Of a stretch of 64,000 nt of DNA, positions 57,605-64,000 are shown piece by piece. Made by a program: the position numbers and the translations under genes. The notes below the pieces were generated by a model. The model had not been told where the DNA came from, did not search any database, and saw only the letters and a program-made list of their open reading frames with translations. The DNA is from Pseudomonas cichorii. Lineage in GTDB: Bacteria > Pseudomonadota > Gammaproteobacteria > Pseudomonadales > Pseudomonadaceae. The DNA is taken from contig NZ_RBRE01000042.1 in assembly GCF_003700275.1 (NCBI RefSeq), forward strand, positions 1 to 64,000, in the 5' to 3' direction. How positions within the stretch are numbered: the stretch's first letter is position 1; the number at the start of each line of letters is the position of its first letter.

Positions 57605-57985
57605 ATGCCCGATTCCCGTTATCAGGTCGACGTCAGCGTCGTCACGCGCTTCCTCGCCGAACAGTCGCAACCCGAGCAGAACCGCTTCGCCTTCGCTTAT
57701 ACCATCACCGTCCACAATAACGGCGAGCTGCCAGCCAGACTGCTGTCCCGGCACTGGGTCATCACTGACGGCGACGGTCATGTGGAAGAAGTGCGTGGCG
57801 AGGGCGTGGTGGGCCAGCAGCCATTGATCAAGGCAGGCCAGAGCCATACCTACAGCAGCGGTACGGTGATGACGACCAAGGTCGGCAACATGCAGGGCTC
57901 GTATCAGATGCTCGCCGAGGACGGCAAACGCTTCGATGCGGTGATTGCGCCTTTCCGTCTCGCCGTTCCGGGCTCTCTTCACTGA
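57605..57985 (+). CDS. apaG: ApaG protein
   Basis: A 126-residue fibronectin-III-like protein of the ApaG family, with YRYQVDV-like opening ([13 protein letters not shown]), the core [25 protein letters not shown] near 45-70 (in parts: [22 protein letters not shown]) and [15 protein letters not shown] near 84-98. The full length is standard. The molecular function is unclear; it lies next to apaH as in most gammaproteobacteria. Its stop shares one base with the apaH start. Confidence 0.9.
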   Translation: MPDSRYQVDVSVVTRFLAEQSQPEQNRFAFAYTITVHNNGELPARLLSRHWVITDGDGHVEEVRGEGVVGQQPLIKAGQSHTYSSGTVMTTKVGNMQGSYQMLAEDGKRFDAVIAPFRLAVPGSLH

Positions 57986-58869
57986 TGGCAGTATATGCCG
58001 CGGGTGACCTGCAAGGCTGCCTTGAACCACTGAAATGCCTGCTGGATCATGTCGGCTTCGAGCCGGACAAGGACCAGCTCTGGCTGGTCGGCGATCTGGT
58101 CAACCGTGGCCCGCAATCGCTGGAAACCCTGCGCTTTCTTTACAGCATTCGCGAGTCGGTGGTCTGTGTCCTGGGCAATCATGACCTGCACCTTCTGGCA
58201 GTATCCCGCAAGATCGAACGCCTGAAGAAGTCCGACACCCTGCGCGAAATCATTGAAGCGCCGGACGGTCCCGAGCTGCTGGAGTGGCTGCGTCGGCAAA
58301 AACTGATGCACTACGACGCCGAGCGCAATATCGCCATGACGCACGCTGGCATTCCTCCGCAATGGTCGCTGAAAAAAGCCCTCAGGTACGCCAGCGAAGT
58401 CGAACAGGCGCTACAGGACGACAACCTGTACCAACCTTTCCTGGATGGCATGTACGGCAATGATCCCGCTAGCTGGGACAACGACCTGAAAGGCGTGACA
58501 CGACTGCGCGTGATAACCAACTACTTCACCCGCATGCGTTTCTGCACCAGCGACGGCAAGCTCGACCTCAAGAGCAAGGAAGGCATCGAAACCGCGCTGC
58601 CGGGCTACGAGCCATGGTTCAGGCACCAGAATCGCAAGACCCGGGACCTGCAGATCATCTTCGGCCACTGGGCAGCCCTGGAAGGCCAGTGCGACGAACC
58701 CGGCGTCCATGCGCTGGACAGCGGCTGCGTCTGGGGCGGGGCGATGACCCTGATGAATGTCGACACCCTTGAACGTCATCGCTGCGATTGCGATGCTACC
58801 GGCAATGCCGCCAGTCGCCCGGCCAAGCCCCCTATCATTGCGCCACAGCCCAGCGAGGCACGGCGCTAA
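57985..58869 (+). CDS. apaH: Bis(5'-nucleosyl)-tetraphosphatase, symmetrical
   Basis: A 294-residue metallophosphatase that cleaves Ap4A to two ADP. Metal-binding motifs: YAAGDLQGC (4-12), [11 protein letters not shown] near 36-46, [12 protein letters not shown] near 60-71 and a His in IFGHWAAL near 223. The C-terminal 30 residues ([15 protein letters not shown]) are a proline-rich tail beyond the catalytic fold. Overlaps apaG by one base. Confidence 0.92.
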   Translation: MAVYAAGDLQGCLEPLKCLLDHVGFEPDKDQLWLVGDLVNRGPQSLETLRFLYSIRESVVCVLGNHDLHLLAVSRKIERLKKSDTLREIIEAPDGPELLEWLRRQKLMHYDAERNIAMTHAGIPPQWSLKKALRYASEVEQALQDDNLYQPFLDGMYGNDPASWDNDLKGVTRLRVITNYFTRMRFCTSDGKLDLKSKEGIETALPGYEPWFRHQNRKTRDLQIIFGHWAALEGQCDEPGVHALDSGCVWGGAMTLMNVDTLERHRCDCDATGNAASRPAKPPIIAPQPSEARR

Positions 58870-58892
58870 AAGATCAGCCCAGGAGTTCACCC

Positions 58893-59213
58893 ATGACCGA
58901 ATTCAAACGCATTCCCCCTGAACAGGCCCACGCCCTGCGCGAACAGGGTGCCGTACTGGTGGACATTCGCGATCCGCAGGCATTTGCCAGCAATCACATC
59001 ACCGAATCCCGTCACCTGGACAACCACTCGATCGTGGACTTCATCGCCAAGGCCGATCTGGACAAACCCCTGGTAGTGGTCTGCTACCACGGCAACTCCA
59101 GCCAGAGTGCTGCGGCCTACCTTGCTGGCCAGGGCTTCTCCGAGGTGTACAGCATGGACGGCGGCTTCGAGTTGTGGCGCAACACTTTCCCTGGCGAAAC
59201 AGTGCAAGGTTAA
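58893..59213 (+). CDS. glpE: Thiosulfate sulfurtransferase GlpE (rhodanese)
   Basis: A 106-residue single-domain rhodanese, start at 58893 after AGGAG. The active-site loop [14 protein letters not shown] near 61-74 carries the catalytic Cys64, and the CxxGxSS pattern is intact. It moves sulfane sulfur from thiosulfate to cyanide or thiols. It is the last gene of the lptD-glpE run. Confidence 0.9.
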   Translation: MTEFKRIPPEQAHALREQGAVLVDIRDPQAFASNHITESRHLDNHSIVDFIAKADLDKPLVVVCYHGNSSQSAAAYLAGQGFSEVYSMDGGFELWRNTFPGETVQG

Positions 59214-59549
59214 CGACAGAACGGCTGCTGGTGCAGACATGCAGAAACAGCCGGTACAACTCTGAAAAAATATTTTTATCCGCCTGATCCCGCGTCCTGC
59301 GCGGGTTCGCGCCTCAAGTGACGAACGGTCAGCCCGTCTTCTTGCTCATCCCTTCTTTATCTTTGCGAATCCGAACTATCCTTAGCCTCAGGCCATCCGT
59401 AATCAGGGGAGAGCCGGTACACCGGCGCGTGGGTCATCGGTAGTTACTTTTATGGTGTTCTGGGGGGTAAACGGCATCTGGATACTCAGCTGCTACCAGC
59501 ATCGACTGACGATCCGCCGCCGGCTCAACGTATCGAGCGAGGTGACGTC
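59214..59549. other. Leader region of about 336 bases before prkA
   Basis: No gene is visible. Short hairpins follow glpE: CGGCTG with CAGCCG (six-base arms, then a U-rich tract AAAAAATATTTTTATC), and CCCGCG with CGCGGG around 59288-59303. The prkA promoter should lie here. A CTATCCT near 59378 could be a sigmaS-like -10 element, but I found no firm sigma54 site (GG-N10-GC with TTGC). Confidence 0.45.
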
Positions 59550-61472
59550 ATGAGTATTTTTAGCCACTTCCAACAACGCTTTGAAACCACACGTCAGGAA
59601 GAGCTCTCGTTACAGGAGTATCTGGAGCTCTGCAAACAGGATCGCAGCGCCTACGCCTCTGCCGCAGAACGTCTTCTGCTGGCCATTGGCGAGCCCGAGC
59701 TGGTGGATACCTCCACCAATTCCAGGTTGTCGCGGATTTTTTCCAACAAGGTGATCCGGCGTTATCCGGCCTTTGCCGACTTCCATGGCATGGAAGAATG
59801 CATCGACCAGATCGTGTCGTATTTCCGCCATGCAGCCCAAGGCCTGGAAGAGAAGAAACAGATTCTCTATCTGCTGGGTCCGGTAGGTGGCGGCAAGTCG
59901 TCTCTGGCTGAAAAGCTCAAGCAACTGATCGAAAAAGTGCCCTTCTACGCCATCAAGGGCTCGCCAGTCTTCGAGTCGCCATTGGGGCTGTTCAATGCCA
60001 CCGAAGATGGCGCGATTCTCGAAGAGGATTTCGGCATCCCGCGGCGTTACCTCAATACCATCATGTCGCCATGGGCGACCAAACGTCTGGCTGAGTTCGG
60101 GGGCGACATCAGCCAGTTCAAGGTAGTGAAACTCTATCCGTCGATTCTCAACCAGATCGGCGTGGCGAAAACCGAGCCGGGCGACGAGAACAACCAGGAT
60201 ATTTCGGCACTGGTGGGTAAGGTCGATATTCGCAAGCTGGAAGAATTCCCGCAGAACGATGCCGACGCCTACAGCTACTCTGGCGCTCTCTGCCGGGCCA
60301 ACCAGGGCCTGATGGAATTCGTCGAAATGTTCAAGGCGCCGATCAAGGTCCTGCACCCGTTGCTGACCGCGACCCAGGAAGGCAACTACAACAGCACCGA
60401 AGGCCTGGGCGCGATACCGTTCACCGGTATCCTGCTGGCCCACTCCAACGAATCGGAATGGCACAGCTTCCGCAACAACAAGAACAACGAAGCCTTCATC
60501 GACCGGATCTACATCGTCAAGGTGCCGTACTGCCTGCGTGTCAGCGACGAGATCAAGATCTATGACAAGCTGCTGTTCAACAGTTCGCTGGCCAAGGCCC
60601 ATTGCGCGCCCGATACGCTGAAGATGCTGGCGCAGTTCACTACCCTGTCGCGCCTGAAAGAGCCGGAAAACTCCAACATCTACTCCAAGATGCGGGTCTA
60701 CGACGGCGAAAACCTGAAAGATACCGACCCCAAGGCCAAGTCGATCCAGGAGTACCGCGACAGCGCAGGCGTCGACGAAGGCATGAACGGGCTTTCCACC
60801 CGTTTCGCGTTCAAGATCCTTTCCAAGGTTTTCAACTTCGACCCACACGAAATCGCTGCCAACCCGGTGCACCTGCTGTACGTGCTGGAACAGCAGATCG
60901 AGCAGGAACAATTCCCGGCCGAAACCCGTGAGCGCTATCTGCGCTTCATCAAGGAATACCTGGCGCCGCGCTACATCGAGTTCATCGGCAAGGAAATCCA
61001 GACCGCCTACCTTGAGTCCTATAGCGAATACGGTCAGAACATCTTCGACCGCTACGTGCTGTATGCAGACTTCTGGATTCAGGACCAGGAATACCGCGAT
61101 CCGGAAACCGGCGAAATCCTCAACCGTGTTGCCCTCAACGAGGAGCTGGAAAAGATCGAGAAACCGGCCGGCATCAGCAATCCGAAGGATTTCCGCAACG
61201 AAATCGTCAACTTTGTGCTGCGTGCCCGGGCCAACAACAACGGCAAGAATCCGACCTGGCTCAGCTATGAAAAACTGCGGGTGGTGATCGAGAAGAAAAT
61301 GTTCTCCAACACCGAGGACCTGCTGCCAGTCATCAGTTTCAACGCCAAGGCCAGCAAAGAGGATCAACAGAAACACAACGACTTCGTCACCCGAATGGTC
61401 GAGCGGGGCTACACCGACAAACAGGTACGTCTACTCTCCGAGTGGTATCTGCGCGTGCGCAAGTCGCAGTAA
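59550..61472 (+). CDS. prkA: PrkA-type AAA+ serine protein kinase (YeaG)
   Basis: A 640-residue protein. The N-terminal AAA+ domain has Walker A GPVGGGKSS (110-118) and the PrkA-specific FHGMEECIDQIVSYF near 78-92; the C-terminal kinase-like PrkA_C domain includes YVLYADFWIQDQEYRDPETGE near 500-520. It acts with YeaH and SpoVR in starvation and stress responses in enterobacteria. The start at 59550 follows GAGCGAGGTGACGTC. It is the first gene of prkA-yeaH-spoVR. Confidence 0.92.
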   Translation: MSIFSHFQQRFETTRQEELSLQEYLELCKQDRSAYASAAERLLLAIGEPELVDTSTNSRLSRIFSNKVIRRYPAFADFHGMEECIDQIVSYFRHAAQGLEEKKQILYLLGPVGGGKSSLAEKLKQLIEKVPFYAIKGSPVFESPLGLFNATEDGAILEEDFGIPRRYLNTIMSPWATKRLAEFGGDISQFKVVKLYPSILNQIGVAKTEPGDENNQDISALVGKVDIRKLEEFPQNDADAYSYSGALCRANQGLMEFVEMFKAPIKVLHPLLTATQEGNYNSTEGLGAIPFTGILLAHSNESEWHSFRNNKNNEAFIDRIYIVKVPYCLRVSDEIKIYDKLLFNSSLAKAHCAPDTLKMLAQFTTLSRLKEPENSNIYSKMRVYDGENLKDTDPKAKSIQEYRDSAGVDEGMNGLSTRFAFKILSKVFNFDPHEIAANPVHLLYVLEQQIEQEQFPAETRERYLRFIKEYLAPRYIEFIGKEIQTAYLESYSEYGQNIFDRYVLYADFWIQDQEYRDPETGEILNRVALNEELEKIEKPAGISNPKDFRNEIVNFVLRARANNNGKNPTWLSYEKLRVVIEKKMFSNTEDLLPVISFNAKASKEDQQKHNDFVTRMVERGYTDKQVRLLSEWYLRVRKSQ

Positions 61473-61490
61473 TGCAGCGGTAAGCTACAG

Positions 61491-61557
61491 GCCTCAAGCA
61501 ACAGGCTGGAACGGTCGGACCTACCGATACAACCGTCACCAGCTTGTGGCTTGAAGC
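61491..61557. repeat. Imperfect inverted repeat between prkA and yeaH
   Basis: GCCTCAAGCAACAGGCTG (61491-61508) pairs imperfectly with CAGCTTGTGGCTTGAAGC (61540-61557), with an inner pair ACGGT/ACCGT. This resembles the CAAGCTTGTGGCTTGAAGC class of Pseudomonas extragenic repeats and sits in the 116-base gap after prkA. Confidence 0.6.
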
Positions 61558-61588
61558 TGCTTTCTACTTGCGGCTGCCCGGAGGGCCT

Positions 61589-62860
61589 ATGAGCTATGTG
61601 ATCGACCGACGCCTCAATGGCAAGAACAAGAGCACGGTAAATCGCCAGCGTTTTCTGCGGCGTTATCGTGACCACATCAAAAAAGCGGTGGAAGAAGCAG
61701 TCAGCCGTCGCTCCATCACCGATATGGAGCATGGCGAGCAGATCAGTATCCCCGGTCGTGATATCGACGAACCGGTGCTTCATCATGGCCGCGGTGGCAA
61801 ACAGACCGTTGTACACCCCGGCAACAAGGAGTTTTCCAGCGGCGAACATATCGCCCGCCCCCAGGGTGGCGGCGCTGGCAAGGGACCTGGCAAGGCCAGC
61901 AACTCCGGCGAAGGCATGGACGAGTTCGTCTTCCAGATCACCCAGGAAGAATTTCTCGAATTCATGTTCGAGGACCTGGAACTGCCCAATCTGGTCAAGC
62001 GCAACCTGACCGGCACCGACACGTTCAAGACCGTGCGCGCCGGCATCAGCAACGAGGGCAACCCCTCACGCATCAACATCATTCGCACCCTGCGCTCAGC
62101 CCACGCTCGGCGCATTGCCCTGTCGGGCAGCAGCCGCGCCAGGCTCAAGGAAACGATGAGCGAACTGGAGCGACTCAAGCGAGAAGAACCGGACAACTTC
62201 GGCGATATCCAGGAACTGGAAGGAGAAGTCGAGCGCTTGAAAGCGCGGATTCGTCGCGTGCCCTACCTGGACACCTTCGACCTCAAGTACAACCTGCTGG
62301 TCAAGCAACCCAACCCCAGTTCCAAGGCAGTGATGTTCTGCCTGATGGACGTCTCCGGCTCCATGACCCAGGCGACCAAGGACATTGCCAAGCGCTTTTT
62401 CATCTTGCTGTACCTGTTTCTCAAGCGTAACTACGACAAGATCGAAGTCGTGTTCATTCGCCACCACACCAGCGCCCGGGAAGTGGACGAAGAGGAATTC
62501 TTCTATTCACGGGAAACCGGCGGCACCATCGTTTCCAGCGCTCTGAAACTGATGCAGGAGATCATGGCCGAGCGCTATCCGAGCAACGAATGGAACATCT
62601 ATGCCGCCCAGGCTTCGGACGGCGACAACTGGAACGATGATTCACCGATCTGCCGTGAAATCCTTACCAAGCAGATCATGCCTTTCGTGCAGTACTACAC
62701 CTATGTGGAGATCACCCCGCGCGAGCATCAGGCGCTATGGTTTGAATACGAACGCATCGGCGAGGAATTTGCCGACACGTTTGCCCAGCAGCAGCTGGTC
62801 ACTGCCGGTGATATCTACCCGGTATTCCGTGAACTCTTCCAGCGCAGGTTAGTGACATGA
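61589..62860 (+). CDS. yeaH: YeaH/YhbH family (DUF444) protein
   Basis: A 423-residue protein with start at 61589 ([15 protein letters not shown]). A VWA-like domain is shown by the MIDAS sequence [13 protein letters not shown] near 248-260, followed by [19 protein letters not shown] near 287-305. The middle of the protein is lysine/glutamate-rich (LKRGEEP-type). It functions with PrkA and SpoVR in stress survival; partner binding by the VWA fold is inferred. It overlaps spoVR by four bases. Confidence 0.9.
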   Translation: MSYVIDRRLNGKNKSTVNRQRFLRRYRDHIKKAVEEAVSRRSITDMEHGEQISIPGRDIDEPVLHHGRGGKQTVVHPGNKEFSSGEHIARPQGGGAGKGPGKASNSGEGMDEFVFQITQEEFLEFMFEDLELPNLVKRNLTGTDTFKTVRAGISNEGNPSRINIIRTLRSAHARRIALSGSSRARLKETMSELERLKREEPDNFGDIQELEGEVERLKARIRRVPYLDTFDLKYNLLVKQPNPSSKAVMFCLMDVSGSMTQATKDIAKRFFILLYLFLKRNYDKIEVVFIRHHTSAREVDEEEFFYSRETGGTIVSSALKLMQEIMAERYPSNEWNIYAAQASDGDNWNDDSPICREILTKQIMPFVQYYTYVEITPREHQALWFEYERIGEEFADTFAQQQLVTAGDIYPVFRELFQRRLVT

Positions 62861-64000
62861 CCGCTAGAGAGCAGAAACGCCAACCCCTCTCCACGGGATC
62901 CGAGTGGACATTTGAACTGATCCAGGCCTACGACCGCGAAATCAGCCGTATTGCCGAGCGTTATGCCCTGGATACCTATCCGAACCAGATCGAGGTCATC
63001 ACTGCCGAACAGATGATGGATGCCTACGCCTCGGTGGGCATGCCACTGGGTTATCACCACTGGTCCTATGGCAAACACTTTCTCAGCACCGAGAAATCCT
63101 ACAGTCGCGGGCAGATGGGGCTAGCCTACGAAATCGTGATCAACTCGGACCCGTGCATCGCCTATCTGATGGAAGAAAACACCATCTGTATGCAGGCGCT
63201 GGTGGTTGCCCACGCCTGCTACGGGCATAACAGCTTCTTCAAGGGCAACTACCTGTTCCGCACCTGGACCGATGCCAGCTCGATCATCGACTACCTGGTG
63301 TTCGCCAAGCAGTACATCATGCAGTGCGAAGAGCGCCACGGCATCGATGCGGTGGAGGACCTGCTCGACTCCTGCCATGCCCTGATGAACTACGGCGTGG
63401 ACCGCTACAAGCGTCCTTACCCGATTTCAGCCGAAGAAGAGCGGCGCCGGCAGAAGGATCGCGAAGAGCACCTGCAGCGGCAGATCAACGACCTGTGGCG
63501 CACCATCCCGAAAAGTGCCGACAAGGGCAGCAAGGAAGACAACGCCCGCTTCCCGGCAGAACCACAGGAAAACATCCTGTATTTCATCGAGAAACACGCG
63601 CCGCTGCTGGAGCCATGGCAGCGCGAAGTGGTGCGCATCGTGCGCAAGATTGCCCAGTACTTCTACCCGCAGCGCCAGACTCAGGTCATGAACGAAGGCT
63701 GGGCGACGTTCTGGCACTACACGCTGATGAACGACCTGTATGACGAAGGGCTGGTCACCGACGGCTTCATGATGGAGTTCCTGCAATCGCATACCAGCGT
63801 GGTCTACCAGCCAGGCTTCGATAGCCCTTATTACAGCGGCATCAACCCTTACACGCTGGGTTTTGCCATGTATCAGGACATTCGGCGGATGTGCGAACAC
63901 CCCACCGAAGAGGATCGTCGCTGGTTCCCGGAAATTGCCGGCACCGACTGGCTGACGGCAATCAAGTTCGCCATGTCCAGCTTCAAGGACGAGAGTTTCA
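62857..64000 (+). CDS. spoVR: SpoVR/YcgB family protein, 3' end cut by the window edge
   Basis: The first 381 codons of a SpoVR-family protein starting [19 protein letters not shown]. Conserved blocks include [10 protein letters not shown] near 68-77, [16 protein letters not shown] near 117-132, [14 protein letters not shown] near 271-284 (HEXXH-like context absent but MNEGWATF is family-specific) and [13 protein letters not shown] near 328-340. No stop codon occurs before base 64000. It is translationally coupled to yeaH. The molecular role is poorly known; it belongs to the PrkA-YeaH-SpoVR stress module. Confidence 0.9.
   Translation, partial: MTAREQKRQPLSTGSEWTFELIQAYDREISRIAERYALDTYPNQIEVITAEQMMDAYASVGMPLGYHHWSYGKHFLSTEKSYSRGQMGLAYEIVINSDPCIAYLMEENTICMQALVVAHACYGHNSFFKGNYLFRTWTDASSIIDYLVFAKQYIMQCEERHGIDAVEDLLDSCHALMNYGVDRYKRPYPISAEEERRRQKDREEHLQRQINDLWRTIPKSADKGSKEDNARFPAEPQENILYFIEKHAPLLEPWQREVVRIVRKIAQYFYPQRQTQVMNEGWATFWHYTLMNDLYDEGLVTDGFMMEFLQSHTSVVYQPGFDSPYYSGINPYTLGFAMYQDIRRMCEHPTEEDRRWFPEIAGTDWLTAIKFAMSSFKDESF

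Noticed and set aside
59610..61376. 588-codon open frame on the minus strand
   Set aside because: It mirrors prkA, which is well conserved.

Overview
The window is about 64 kb of a Pseudomonas chromosome. The evidence is gene content and order: bauCAR, a nucleoside ABC/purine-deaminase locus, rpe-gph-trpE, agtABCD-agtSR, murU-amgK, lptD-surA-pdxA-rsmA-apaGH-glpE and prkA-yeaH-spoVR. As I remember it, this order matches two blocks of P. aeruginosa (about PA0130-PA0148 and PA0586-PA0609). Coding DNA is GC-rich, and short REP-like palindromes with a GCGAATGAATTCGCTCC-type core sit between genes. Species is not certain; a fluorescent or plant-associated pseudomonad is likely. I see no insertion sequence, CRISPR array, phage, tRNA or complete rRNA gene. 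A strong rRNA-type promoter reads out of the left edge.

Bases 1-7100: beta-alanine catabolism (bauC, bauA, divergent LysR bauR), an NCS2 xanthine/uracil-type permease, a RutR-like TetR regulator and yigZ. Bases 7100-26000: a purine import and salvage locus, with a nucleoside ABC transporter (ATPase and two permeases), 8-oxoguanine deaminase, a BMP-family binding protein, a 2OG-Fe(II) oxygenase and adenine/adenosine deaminase. It is interrupted by accessory modules: a three-gene operon ending in a BRCT protein, a MerR regulator with a divergent membrane protein and an SDR, an orphan arsB preceded by a remnant of arsR, chaA, and fecBCDE without receptor or regulators. Bases 26000-37300: mixed regulators and transporters (ArsR-like, LysR plus quinone oxidoreductase, Bcr/CflA MFS), a CueR copper-homeostasis cluster with two recognisable operators, a large nested palindrome, a RIO kinase, and an AraC regulator divergent from a bile-acid-symporter-family gene.

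Bases 37300-64000: core genome. trpE, gph and rpe are followed by the agtABCD uptake system for GABA/5-aminovalerate-type compounds and its AgtSR two-component system. Then come a DUF3530 protein, djlA-like, murU and amgK (MurNAc recycling), and the long operon lptD-surA-pdxA-rsmA-apaG-apaH-glpE (outer-membrane biogenesis, vitamin B6, rRNA methylation, Ap4A hydrolysis). The window ends in the stress-kinase operon prkA-yeaH-spoVR, with spoVR cut by the right edge.

Genes work together as: nucleobase/nucleoside uptake feeding deaminases; beta-alanine (an end product of pyrimidine reduction) feeding bauA and bauC; copper sensing by CueR driving copZ and copA; and AmgK-MurU returning cell-wall sugars to UDP-MurNAc. 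The most unusual items are the TerB-like/BRCT operon (11385-12914), the arsR remnant fused in frame to arsB (about 17502-17702), the MerR-type 19-bp-spacer promoter (13403-13433) and the roughly 190-bp nested inverted repeat (34004-34196).
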